DNA from: Multifurca ochricompacta | Taxonomy: Eukaryota > Basidiomycota > Agaricomycetes > Russulales > Russulaceae | DNA: 64,000 nt | Direction of reading: 5' to 3' | NCBI GenBank assembly: GCA_022496185.1 | Contig: WTXG01000079.1 | Span: 92,858-156,857 of the forward strand | Part shown: piece after piece, positions 54,377-64,000 of the stretch | How the letters are laid out: every line of letters begins with the position of its first letter | How positions within the stretch are numbered: the first letter of the stretch is position 1 | Notes under the pieces: model-generated | What the model saw: only the letters and a program-made list of their open reading frames with translations | What the model was told of the DNA's origin: nothing | Databases searched by the model: none | Made by a program: the position numbers and the translations under genes

Positions 54377-54993
54377 GTGCCCAGTGTCCCAGAACAGCTC
54401 CCCTCTGTCCCACCCTTCAGATCAAGCAGCCTCCCCCCCTACGACTTCCCTGGTGCCCAGCACACCATTAACTTCGCTGCCTTGGTAGAGGCAGCTGCCA
54501 CAGCATCCCCAGCTCCCCCTTGTCGATTTTGCCTCCTCTTGAGCTCCCAGAGCTTCACCCTCTCCCTGTGCCCTCCCCCACCCTCCAACTGCCTCCCCTT
54601 GCCCCCCAGGTCTTCTGAACCATCCAACACCTTTGGCACCCCCCCCCTCGCTATATTCGCCTTCCAACCCCTGCCCCACCCCCTCCCACCACTGCAAACG
54701 CTCTCTCCCCTCACCACCCTGGCACTGACCATCTTCCAGCACCTCCTGCTCTTCACCTTCATCGTCCTGTGTGCCTTGACCATCCAACCAACCCTCACCA
54801 GTTTCTTATCTACCATTCGATTGACGGTAATCAAGAATCTTGGGTGCCCAGTCAGTTCTCTAGGGAGCCAGCCTTTTTGATCAATATCCCTGCTTCCTGG
54901 ACGTGCTTGAGCATAGAGCTAATTACCTTCCTGGTGTGCTCGTTTCTTTCCGCTTTCCTCACTTCCATATTGTTCCTATTCGCCCTGTATTGA
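54377..54993 (+). pseudogene. GypE N-terminal coding-like region
   Basis: Pro/Ser-rich codons in shifting frames. Near 54790-54880 one frame reads FLIYHSIDGNQESWVPSQFS, which faintly resembles the VWYHIQYSDS part of GypA Gag. No ATG at the likely start (GTG at 54377). Product not recognised. Confidence 0.35.
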
Positions 54994-55065
54994 TCACTTC
55001 CTTCTTCCACTTATTACCCCCCCTCCCACTTTGTAAACATCAATCTCTGTGCCAAAGTAGGGTTC

Positions 55066-55437
55066 TTGGCCCCCAACATTCTTACCTTCCCCAAGGGCCT
55101 CCTCATCTATTCCTGGAACGCTTCCATTGCCCGCCTTCATCGCTCCCTTTCCCCAGAACTCCAGGATGTCTTCAGTGGGGCTAGAGTACTGCTCCAAGGC
55201 TTTGATCTTCTGGACGGACGCTTCATCTCTTTGTTTGGCACCCTTAGCTTCACTGACATTGGGGTCCTAGTAGAAGAAAGATACTTTACAGTACGAGACA
55301 TACTTAGAGACCATCTGGAGCTTGTCCCTTTAGTTTCCCCTGTTCGTCTACCCACCAACCCCCTCCCTGCCCTTCCCATACACCCTTCAGATGGGTACCC
55401 TTGCTTTGAAGACATAGACTTTGATATCAACCTCTAA
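55066..55437 (+). CDS. GypE hypothetical protein, 123 codons
   Basis: ATG 55066; an open frame with ordinary protein-like composition, unlike its Pro-rich surroundings: LLIYSWNASIARLHRSLSPE, LLQGFDLLDGRFISLFGTLS, YFTVRDILRDHLELVPL, then an acidic end (FEDIDFDINL). No family recognised. It may be part of a longer broken protein, since an open stretch continues to its left. Confidence 0.45.
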   Translation: MAPNILTFPKGLLIYSWNASIARLHRSLSPELQDVFSGARVLLQGFDLLDGRFISLFGTLSFTDIGVLVEERYFTVRDILRDHLELVPLVSPVRLPTNPLPALPIHPSDGYPCFEDIDFDINL

Positions 55438-55660
55438 ACAGTACTTGTGCATAACTGTAGAGGTCCTTGTAAATAAAAGAGTTCTTGGGTGTGGAAAATA
55501 GTGTCCTTCCCCACAGAAAGAGAAGACCGCCTCCGAGGGTCCAAAGACAATTTGACCACCTTTTCCAACTTCACAGAGAAGCACAGCTCACCCTCCTGTA
55601 CCCAGAACCCCTCATCAGCACCCTCCACGATGACAGACAAGCAGAAGGCTGGTGTGACTT

Positions 55661-56427
55661 GATACTATCTATCTACCCCTTCATCTTCTCCTCCCATTTG
55701 GGCGAGTTCTCACTCAAACCCAGTACAACCAATTCCTGTCCGGACCTTGCCAAAGCATTCCCCGAGACTCCCAACACCAACTCCTTTACTGGCACCTTGC
55801 TCAGCTCACCCATTCCACAGGGGACCCCCTTGAAACACTCCTGATCTGTGTCAACGATGAATATCTTTGGAGAGAGCACATCCCTCCTCGCATCCCAGAA
55901 CTTGAAACACTTGTGCTCAGAGGGGAACGTCTTTATTACCTCTCTACCTTTCTTTGGACCACATAAGAATTAATCTCACCTTTGACGAGATCCGCCTCCA
56001 CTCTGCTCCCTCCCCCTCTGGCTGGCGACTGGTAGAAACAGAAGGCATACAAATTGAATACCTGTGGACTGCTGATTACTGGGAGACCACCTCTCATAAC
56101 CATTGCCCATTCCTTGTCAACCCTCCCATCTTCACAGACCCCCCTTACCTCCCCACCTACACTGAACTCTCCCCCTCCCCAGAACCAGAAGAGCTCACAT
56201 TCCCTACCCTTTCCCTTGCAGCAGTCACTCAAGAAGAAGAACGCCTCACCCAGATCCAGACAGCCTTAATTGGTACCACTACCACCTGGTCTGACCTTGA
56301 AACTCCCACAGAAAATACCTCAGACTTTGAAGAAATTCTCCTGTATCCAGACGACACTGCCTCTGTGAGATTGATCTTTGCACCTGTAATTATCGCCCAG
56401 AAACCCCCCCTACCCCCCCAGGCATAG
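55661..56427 (+). pseudogene. GypE hypothetical protein, frameshifted
   Basis: Two adjoining frames look like one protein: LETLLICVNDEYLWREHIPP and LVLRGERLYYLSTFLW (to about 55960), then from 55954 DHIRINLTFDEIRLHSAPSP, EGIQIEYLWTADYWETTSHN, and an acidic Thr/Glu-rich tail to the TAG at 56427. The shift lies in TTTGGACCAC. Not recognised. Confidence 0.45.
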
Positions 56428-57360
56428 TGTTGTGGAGGCCTTCTGCCTTTGATACATACTTACCTTCACATTACTCAATCTAAGTAGGAAAAGGGAATAA
56501 AAAGAGACTCCTTTGCATCGTGGCTAGTATTACTGACTGGGCTATCAACCTGGCGTCCCAACACAGAAGAAGTCAGTCCAACTCCCCCCAAGATAGAAGA
56601 AGAAACCCTAGAAGATGCAGCAGTAAGATACACCAGCCACACCTGCCCCTCATCACACCTCTAGAAGGCAAAGAGCGCAAACCCATCCCAGTCCCAGTGC
56701 ACCCCCACCAGAGCGACCACTCCCCCCTGTCCCAGAGCCCTTCCTTGCCCATCTAAACTATTCCCCCATTCCCCCAACATCCACCCAACTTGCTTCGACA
56801 TCAACACCCTTCCTGAACCTTCCAGTTGTAGAATCAGATCAGTCCCGGTCCCGATCCCCTTCCATTGTTCACCTGGTCAACCACATCTACCCTGCCACAG
56901 ATATCTAGTCTCTGGGACATTACCAACTCGAAACCCCAGTGAACTACGAGAATTCCACCTTCACTGCTCTGCCCAGCTTGCAACTCAAAGGGCCAATCAC
57001 CTTGACATCTACCATCCCTTGAGTGAAGCTAACCGTATCACCACAGACCCCCTGTACTTTGAGAATCTCCTTTGGCACTCCGCATTGTTATCTCTGCTCC
57101 AGGAATAGTTGAAGAATATTACTGGATCCACAGGAACATCCGCAACTACTGTCTAGATCGTGCTGTCCTTCCCCGCCTATCAAGTCTTCTACGCCTGGAA
57201 TGCCCAAGGGTGGACTACATACCACCTTAGCACCTGCTCTGAATGACCTCAGAACACCTCTTACTGCTGAAGAATTAGCTCAGGTCCCCTTTGGTTTTAC
57301 CCACCCTATCTTTGACTACGACAACCGTGCTTTTGTGCTACCTGGAAAGGAGACAACTAC
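56428..57360 (+). other. GypE internal region, unassigned
   Basis: Pro/Ser-rich codons in changing frames (56520-56930), then 57110-57360 with short open stretches such as QVFYAWNAQGWTTYHLS. No zinc knuckle, protease or RT motif found. Ends at the GypD LTR; ACTAC (57356-57360) would be its target duplication. Confidence 0.45.
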
Positions 57361-57956
57361 TGTCACAGCTAGGTGCAACGCTGTGTCAATATCTGGGGTT
57401 CGAGGTTGTCTAGCAAGAGTTCAAGGGCTTCAAGTCGAGTCAAGTCAAGTCAAGTCAAATACGCCTGGTCAATGAGGCACGCGCGCGAGACGGAGTCGAG
57501 CAGAGACGCTAAGTCCTGCCACAAGGTTCTGGGGTAGAAGTTCTTCTAAGGCGCAAACTTAGAAGGTTCAAGTCGAAGGTCTTCGGTTCAGTGAAGTGAG
57601 TTCCCAAGCACCTGTATTGAATACAGAAGAACAGACTAGAGTCTTGTCCTGATCTACTAGGGTTTATATACATGTTCTTGTGCTATGAAGGATGGTTCTG
57701 GTAGTTACTAGAGCGTTCACTAGGTAGTCTAATGGTTATACAGTAGAATACCCCAGAAGGATAAAGAAGGGGGAGGGGTTGCGCCCTCTGGAAGTTGATC
57801 AGTAAGCCACTAAGTAGGATCAGTAAGCAAATCAGTCAGCATGTGAGTAATAAGTCCTTCATAAGCAAGTCATGTGTGATATAGTAAATATAAAGGAAAA
57901 GAAAAGTAAACGATGTGATACACATGACTTCGACACCAACAGATGAAACCGTCACA
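57361..57956 (-). repeat. GypD 3' LTR
   Basis: 596 bp. Minus strand: TGTGACGG at 57956; TATATAAA at 57670-57663; self-primer AGTCTGTTCT at 57637-57628; end TGTCACAGC complement at 57361. A TCAAG tandem (57435-57460) lies near the end. Polypurine tract complement TTACCCCCCTTG at 57957-57968. Confidence 0.9.
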
Positions 57957-57985
57957 TTACCCCCCTTGTAAGTCTCTGTCTGACC

Positions 57986-59113
57986 TCAGACAGTGGGCTC
58001 GTCAGTCTGAAGTTGATCAGCAATGCGCGGCGGTGAGCGGTGCGCCTGGCGATGGTGAGGGAGATGTCGACTGCCCGGTCCTCCAGCCTGCAAGACAGCA
58101 CGCAGTTCAGGGTCAGGTACATAACGAGCAACCTGAGTAGGGGGGATGGAGCGTGAGGGGCATGGATATAGGTGAGGTGGGGAATAGTCTGTAATAGAGG
58201 TCGGTGCGTGACATGGCATGTGTGGCCTCACGGATACTCTGTGAGGCTCGGTCAGCCTGGCGTCGCCAGTGGGCAATATTGCGATGGGCTTCATCCAGGC
58301 GGTAAGTGGCATGGCGGAAGCGAGAGACTTCAGCCAGGCTCCTGGGCATGCATGTTGTCTAGGGCAGTATCCACCAGAGGGGTGTAGGATTGGTTGTCAT
58401 CGAATAGGTGCTGTTGGCGGGCAGAGAGGAGGGGGTTGGGACCATGAGCAAAGCGGTAAATGTGGTGGCATAGAGAGGGGCATGGCTGATAGGATGACGT
58501 TTCCCCATGGTGAAGTAGACGCGGGGGTCCACACAGCGGTATTCGAAAGCGACCCAGCGAGCAGTGTCAAGACGACCATCTCTGTCGACAATTTGTTGTG
58601 GGATGAAGCGGGGGAGTGGATATGGTTGCGTTGGAAGGGAAGCCAGGGGAGTCGTAGTCTGAGCCTGGTTCGTTGACTTCCTGTTGTGTTTGTGTGACGA
58701 TGCCTTCAGCTGGGAGGTGTGTAAGAGCAGGGGATGTGGGGCGATAGATGAAGTGGGGGTCGTCAGGTGGGGGTCCATGGGTCTGTAGCCTAGCGCGGGC
58801 TTCCTCCAGTAGTAGCAGAACCCTGTTGCGGATGTCGTCTTCCAAGGTCTGTTTGCAGCTGTGAGCGACATGGCCTGAGTGAGGTTGGTTGCGGATCGTC
58901 AGACAGAGTAAAGGGGGTTGATTGGCGTGGTGGAGAAGGAAGGGGGGTGGTAATCGGCGTGGGGGGCAATGTGGGAGCAATATGGGGTCGCATCATGGCA
59001 GCCTTGGTCGCGGCATCCAGAGCAGCAGATCTAGTAGCTTCAAGGACCTCAGGATCGTCTATAGGGGATGGCGCTCGTCCAGTGAGAGGGTGGCGGAAGC
59101 GGGAAGTAGACAT
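57986..59113 (-). pseudogene. GypD ORF3
   Basis: ATG 59113-59111 (MSTSRFRHPLTGRAPSPIDD). Shared with GypB ORF3: APTLPPTP near the start, WVAFEYRCVDPRVYFTMGKR (about 58560), EVSRFRHATYRLDEAHRN and HWRRQADRASQSIREATHAM (58330-58210), YYRLFPTSP, PDPELRAVLQAGG (about 58090). Ends at 57986 without the GypB VIDLT tail. Single-base deletions put these blocks in different frames. Confidence 0.78.
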
Positions 59114-59244
59114 TCTGGGGGTGATGTGATAGAACTTGCGTTCTTGAGTAAGACGAGCGGGGCGTTTTATACGTGCCATAGGGAGAGAAGGGGGAAAAGA
59201 AAAAAGGATGGGGACACAGATTGTTGGGGTAGATACACCCTCCT

Positions 59245-62200
59245 TTAAGAGTGGCGTCGACCCTGGCGCCTAGAGATAGAATTGTAGTATTGTTTCACAA
59301 GTTCAGGGGCATGACAGTCTTCTTTATTTACCCAGGAGTTGTCACTTGTGGGATAACCCTTCCAGCTGACCAGGAATTGTAAGTTCTGAGAGCGCCCGTG
59401 GAGTCTGTATCTAAGATGGCTTCTACTTCATATTCCTCCTCATGGTTTACAAAGTCAGGGGGGGTCTTAAGAAATTTGGACCATGTGCCTCAGTTTCTTT
59501 GTAAGGGGTCAGGAGATCAATATGGAAACATTGTGGATCTTCATGTGAGGCGGTAAAGATAATCTATAAGCCACTGGGAGATTTGGTCCAAGACTCGGAA
59601 CGGGCCATATCGGCGCGGGGCGAGTTTGGCTGAAGGGAAATGCGTTTGATGTTTTTGCCTTCGAGCCAAACTTGCGAATCAACGGGGAGCTTCGGGTATG
59701 TCGGGCGCGCGGCGTGTGAACGAAAGGCCGCTTCGGCTCTTGCGCGCGCGTGTCGTAAGCTATTCAAGCGGTCGTCTAGTCGAGGGACGTCTGTTTCGGA
59801 TAGTTCCGCCTTCCAGTCTAGTGAAACGCCGTGAATTAGTGTATGTGGTGACATTTTAGTTCGATCGTGTGTCCAGGAATTGTGGACATATTCGGCAAGG
59901 GGAAGATAATCGGCCCAAGAGTGTTGATCATTCCCGACCCAGAGCGGAGGTATTGTTCTAACCATAGATCATGCGCTCACTTGCTCCGTCCGTGCGCGGA
60001 TGAAAGGCAGTTGAAAGGTTTTGCCGGATCCGTAGGGTGGTCGCTAATGCTCGAGAGAATTGGATGTAAAGCGTGGATCGCGATCCGAAATAATTCGTCG
60101 CGGGATGCCAAATAGCGGGAACACGTGTCGGTAGTAGAGCGTCGCGACTCCTTCACCCGTGATGTCCTTTGAACACGGAATGAATTTAGCCGCTTTTGAG
60201 CACCCCTGGTCGACAATAGTTAGTACAGCGTCATAACGACCCGAGACAGGAAGGTCCGTAATGAGGTCCATGGCAATGTATTGGAATGGGCCCACGGACG
60301 TCGATACGTCTAGCGGAAAGAGTGGGGCTTTCTTTGTTAACTTAGGTTTATTTCTTGACAGGAGGCACATCCGCGAATGTATTCGCGTACGAAGTCCGTG
60401 AGTCCTGGGCCTTCGTAGTCCTGCTGGATTTTCCTAATAGTTTTGTCAATACCGGGGTGTCCTGCTAGGACGTGGTCATGATGTTGGTATAGAATCTGTT
60501 GTCGTTCATGGCAGAGCCTGAGGAAACAGGAGTTTATTGGTGCGCGCAACTTTGATAAATAATGTTGGTGGTAGTACGGTGATCGTGTCATTATCCTTAC
60601 CGCCCTGTTCGCGTCGGTCGTCGTGACAGCATGTCAGCTACTGTGTGGAGTTTCCCGGGAACATGTTCAAGGGAAAAATCGAAATCTGCTAATTCTTGGA
60701 GCCAACGTGCTTGGCGCGATTGAGTTTCTGCGGTTCTTTAAAGTATTGTAGATTATTGTGATCGGTGCGCACTTGTACTTTATCTTGGGCTCCGAGTAGA
60801 TATTGGCGCCATGTTGGAAAGCAGTCATGATTGCAAATAATTCTCGATCGTAGATATCCCAATTCCTTTGGGTAGCATCAAGTGTTTTTGAGAGATATGC
60901 AATAGGGTGTAAGCGTCGTCGTGGTCTTTCTGACTAAGGGTTGCTCCGACTGCGAATCCCGAAGCGTCTGTGTCTACAATGAAAGGTTTCGTAAAGTCTG
61001 GCTGGGCGAGGACTGGTTGTGAAGTGACTCGTTGTTTAAGGGTGTCGAAGGCACTCTGTTCGATTGTCGTCCATTTCCATGGGTTTTTTGCACTTGTGAG
61101 GGCGTTTAGAGGTGCTGCAATTTTACTAAATCCTTGTATGAACCGTCTGTAGAATTGACAGAACCCGAGAAACGATCTAACTTCTTTCACCGTGGTCGGA
61201 ATCTTCCAGGATGTGATGCCTTCGACTTTTACTGGGTCCATATGGACTTGATTGCCCTCCAGTATTAAGCCGAGGTATTCAATTCGTGTTTGCTCAAATG
61301 CACACTTCTCCGGTTTAAGATACAGGTCGAGTTTATTAAGTTTGTCCAAGACGCGGTGTACTTTAGAGCGGTGGTTTATGAGATCGGAGTCCGTATGTAT
61401 TAGGATGTCGTCCATGTAAACTGTAAACCAAGCTTTCCCTGAGGCGTCGTGTTCATTTAGTTCTTCGCGGAATTCTGCGTTCATCATGGTTTGAAATGTT
61501 GCAGGGGAATTGGTTAGTCCGAAAAACATTACGTTAGGCTCGTAGAGGCCGCGATTAGTTTTGAAGGCCGCCTCCAACGATCTTCCGGTACGATCCGCAC
61601 GTTGTTGTAGCCCCAGCGGATATCCATTTTGGTGAATAGAGTGCTCCCTCGTACGCGATCAATAAGCTCCGGTATGAGGGGTAATGGATATGTATTTCTG
61701 ATAGTCCAACTATTGAGCTTTCGGTAATCCTGGACGGGACGTAGCTTCCCATCTTTCTTTTTTATGAAGAAGAAGGGGGATGCGTAGGGTGATTTGGATT
61801 CAGTAATATACCCTTCTGTAAATGCTCGTCTAGGAATTTATTGAGAGCTTCCTGTTCGCCCGGTCCTAATGGGTAGATCTTGCAATCTAACGTAGCAGGT
61901 GCTTCTGGTTTTAGTTCGATCTTGTGATCCCAGGTTCGTGCGCCGGGAATCGTTGTGCCTCTTCGTCGCTAAAGACTTTTTGATGCCGATGATATTCTTT
62001 CGGAACGATCTGGTCCCAAGTCCGCTCTGTCGAGTCTTTGGCTTTGATCGCTAATTCCTGTGCTATATTCAGACGTTTAAGTCGACTGTCGGGTAGGTTG
62101 AACGTGAGCGATTGGTTGAGGGTTCCCGTTGTCCAGTCGATGTTCGGGTTATTCGCGGCAAGCCAGGGGTATCCCAGAATCATTTCGTCCGAGCCGATAG

Positions 62201-62536
62201 ATGCAACATAGAAGCGATGATTCTGTTGTTTGTTATTAGTCGTGACTTTGAGGTCTACACATCGTGTGATTGTGTGGGTTTGATTGGGCGATCCGTCTGC
62301 GTTCTGGAGTTTTTTTGGAATAGTTAATCGTTTCGTGGGGAGGCGATGTTTAATGACCGTTCGATAGTTGATGAAGTTTTCGGTTGCACCGCTATCGACA
62401 AGTGCTTGTATGTGGGCCTTATTTGTCGCGTCATGTAAGGGAACAGATACTTTCATTGATTTAGAGATGATCTATATACATGATGTGAGATTATCGCTCG
62501 AATGTAGGCCGTCCCATTCAAGCGATGTAAAAATCC
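59245..62536 (-). pseudogene. pol: GypD pol
   Basis: Minus strand: protease ALVDSGATENFINYRTV (about 62390); [22 protein letters not shown] (61790-61740) and FTVYMDDILIHTDSD (about 61415). RNase H VDTDASGFAVGATLSQKD is followed by integrase finger GHPGIDKTIRKIQQDYEG...CASCQE, MDLITDLP, SDRDPRF and LPLAEYVHNSW. A chromodomain remnant (59380-59290) ends in TAA 59247-59245. Frameshifts at about 61930 (GGG to GG), 61575 (AA to A) and 60920 (GG to G) are one-base losses relative to GypB. Confidence 0.9.
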
Positions 62537-63875
62537 TCATCGCCACTAAATTTCTCCTGAAGTTTTGGCGTTGTTCGTCTGTCATAGTTCTAAGAGCCAT
62601 GGCAAGCGCGTCGAGATCGACTGTCGGGGTGTTTGACGCGTCAGTGGAGGCGGCGCCTTTGCGGGTACCGTCGCAGTCGTGGGTGTTTCGGTGATTGCAG
62701 CGCGAGCTGGTGTGGGAGCATTCGCACGTGGTTTCTTATTCGGGCAGTCTCGGACCAAATGTCCTCGCCTACCGCATTCGAAACATCGGCCTTCCTTTTT
62801 GTATTGTCTTTCTCTTCGACTGTTACAGCTTTTTTATGACTTCGGGGTCGGGACATCGTGGTCACGTCGTCGATAGAATGTAAATTTATTGCCACGCGGT
62901 GGCGTGTTGGTTGTGGGTCTCATGCCAAGGGCATCTTTACTGTATAACCAGTTAGCGTGATGCTTCCGGCAGATGCTGCTGCTTCGTCGAAGGTTCTGGG
63001 TGATCGAATAATACATTGTTTGAACGAGACGCGTGGGAGGCCTCGGTGGAAGTATTGCCGAGCGGCCGGATCATCGATGTGAAGTTCTGCCCTTGTGGCC
63101 AGCGTGCGAAATTCGGCGATATAGTCATCAATATTAGCATCGCGCATTTGTAATCGGTCTAGTGCGCGCGTAGTGCCTTTTGTCCTGCCGCTACGTCGGC
63201 CCATGCTTCTCGGAAAATTGTTTGAATCCGGCCCAAATGTATGGACTCGATGTTCCCTCTTTGATGTCGGTCAACCACTTGATTTGATCCACCACCCATC
63301 GGTCCACCTGGGTCCTCGTATCAATCCCAGGTGTAGGCACTCTGTTCTTTCGTTTTGGACTGTAGCCACGTTTTCATTCAAGCTGAAGAACAATTCGAGT
63401 TTCGCAAGCCAATCCATGGACGTGTCGCGGTTTCCTTCGAAGAAGGGTGGTGGTACTCCCGTCATGGTTCCACCTCCTTGGTTCAGTGCTCCTGCCCCAG
63501 AGCAGGGGGCCTAAAGGCGGTTCGTCGGGTTTCTGCCATAGCTCTGGTGGTCAGTGGTTCTTTCTTCGGGACTTTCGTTCGATCGACTGGGGCGTTCGAC
63601 AACGTCTTCTTCCGCGGCCCTTCGAGCTTGTCTAGTGTTTGGTCTGGCCGCCATTGCTTGTGGAGTGGTGTTCGGGTTTCAATGTCGATGGTGTCGTCTG
63701 CTGCCGCAAGTAGGGCGAATCGGTTGTGGAGATCAAAAGGTAAGTCTTCACTCTCTCGGGGTTCTGATCTTCGGTTGATAGGTATCGTCGTGGGATGTTT
63801 CGTCGAAGGATGTTCGTTCGGACGGTGGGGTTCTGGGCTCGCGTGTTGAAGACGTCGCGATCGGGTGTCGGGCAA
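62518..63875 (-). pseudogene. gag: GypD gag
   Basis: N-terminal frame 63875-63483 has no ATG (LPDTRSRRLQ). Then come VPPPFFEGNRDTSMDWLAKL (63450 onward, as in GypB), LQMRDANIDDYIAEFRTLAT (63150), YFHRGLP, and a zinc knuckle with CGRRGHLVRDC complement at 62735-62790. The frameshift heptamer is at 62536-62530 (codons GAG GAT TTT TAC) and the stop TGA at 62520-62518. Three or more frameshifts. Confidence 0.85.
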
Positions 63876-63928
63876 GGGACGCGTCGTCGTCGCCTTGCAG
63901 TTCTGGTGTTCTTCTGTTTAGTTCTTTG

Positions 63929-63940
63929 TAAGTCTGTTCT
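63929..63940 (-). promoter_or_regulatory. GypD self-primer binding site
   Basis: AGAACAGACTTA on the minus strand, 2 nt from the LTR; identical to the GypB site. Ten of its bases pair with AGTCTGTTCT in the 3' LTR copy. Confidence 0.83.
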
Positions 63941-63942
63941 TA

Positions 63943-64000
63943 TGTCACAGCTAGGTGCAACGCTGTGTCAATATCTGGGGTTCGAGGTTGTCTAGCAAGA
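63943..64000 (-). repeat. GypD 5' LTR, first 58 bases in window
   Basis: TGTCACAGCTAGGTGCAACG..., identical by eye to 57361-57418; the rest is beyond the window. Confidence 0.9.

Larger units (their letters stand above)
53779..57360 (+). mobile_element. GypE, self-priming LTR element of unknown type, 3' part outside window
   Basis: 5' LTR 53779-54338 and about 3 kb of internal sequence up to the GypD LTR. The left flank TGAAC (53774-53778) would be the target duplication. The priming signal matches the Gypsy copies here, but no protease, RT or integrase is visible before GypD interrupts it at 57361. Confidence 0.65.
57361..64000 (-). mobile_element. GypD, Gypsy chromovirus related to GypB, 5' LTR cut by window end
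   Basis: 3' LTR 57361-57956; internal 57957-63942; 5' LTR from 63943 (first 58 bases identical to 57361 onward by eye). Same primer site and same gene order as GypB. CpG-rich, but with many one-base deletions, so decay is of a different kind from GypA-2 and GypA-4. Confidence 0.93.

Noticed and set aside
54422..54787. Gly/Glu-rich minus-strand open frames as a gene
   Set aside because: They mirror the Pro/Ser-rich plus strand; low complexity keeps several frames open without conserved motifs.
54377..54880. Membrane protein suggested by a hydrophobic stretch
   Set aside because: The hydrophobic stretch lies in a frame of a Pro/Leu-rich CT-biased region and is not supported in sister elements.

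Overview
This window is a stack of transposable elements. I find no host protein gene, rRNA or tRNA that I can support. The families are Ty3/Gypsy chromoviruses with self-priming leaders, Ty1/Copia elements primed by half of the initiator tRNA, Tc1/mariner and hAT-like DNA elements. With CpG-transition decay in the older copies, they point to a filamentous fungus, most likely a basidiomycete; this is inference, as no marker gene is present. Names such as GypA-1 or CopC are labels for this window only.

Layout. 1-6737: GypA-1, minus strand, running off the left edge. 6738-22284: CopB, plus strand, is the host of a nest. GypA-1 sits at its left side. GypA-2 (7037-21050, minus) is inserted in its RNase H region with target duplication ACTGC. 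CopA (11501-18016, minus) is inserted in the reverse transcriptase of GypA-2 with duplication GGTGT. 22580-24174: Tc-1, a mirror-image Tc1/mariner element. 24190-24390: truncated hAT-2. 24391-24523: Copia LTR fragment. 24524-37489: CopC, minus, with a long open reading frame, split by GypB (28628-36104, plus, duplication GTCAC). 37490-38785: degenerate Gypsy-like DNA and a Copia LTR. 38836-46908: hAT-1 (8-bp duplication CTACCTCT), inserted in a Copia LTR and itself split by GypA-3 (39227-46706, duplication TTTTC). 47195-48302: CopD remnant and a GypD-type LTR piece. 48303-53778: GypA-4, whose 5' LTR is split at its TATA box by the second mirror-image element, Tc-2 (48620-50229). 53779-57360: GypE, a third self-priming LTR element whose internal proteins I do not recognise. 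57361-64000: GypD, minus, running off the right edge.

How the parts work. Each Gypsy copy encodes Gag, then Pol in the -1 frame behind a conserved GGATTTT heptamer, then protease, reverse transcriptase, RNase H, integrase and chromodomain. A further ORF (ORF3) lies between Pol and the 3' LTR. ORF3 has a shared helical core in both Gypsy families, with zinc knuckles in GypA. Reverse transcription is predicted to be primed by the transcript's own 5' end, because an 10-12 nt segment about 30 nt downstream of the TATA box is complementary to a site starting exactly 2 nt after the LTR. The strongest candidates for something new are ORF3, the two mirror-image Tc1 elements as possible hairpin-RNA loci, the AUG-less Gag N-terminus, and the unrecognised proteins in GypE.
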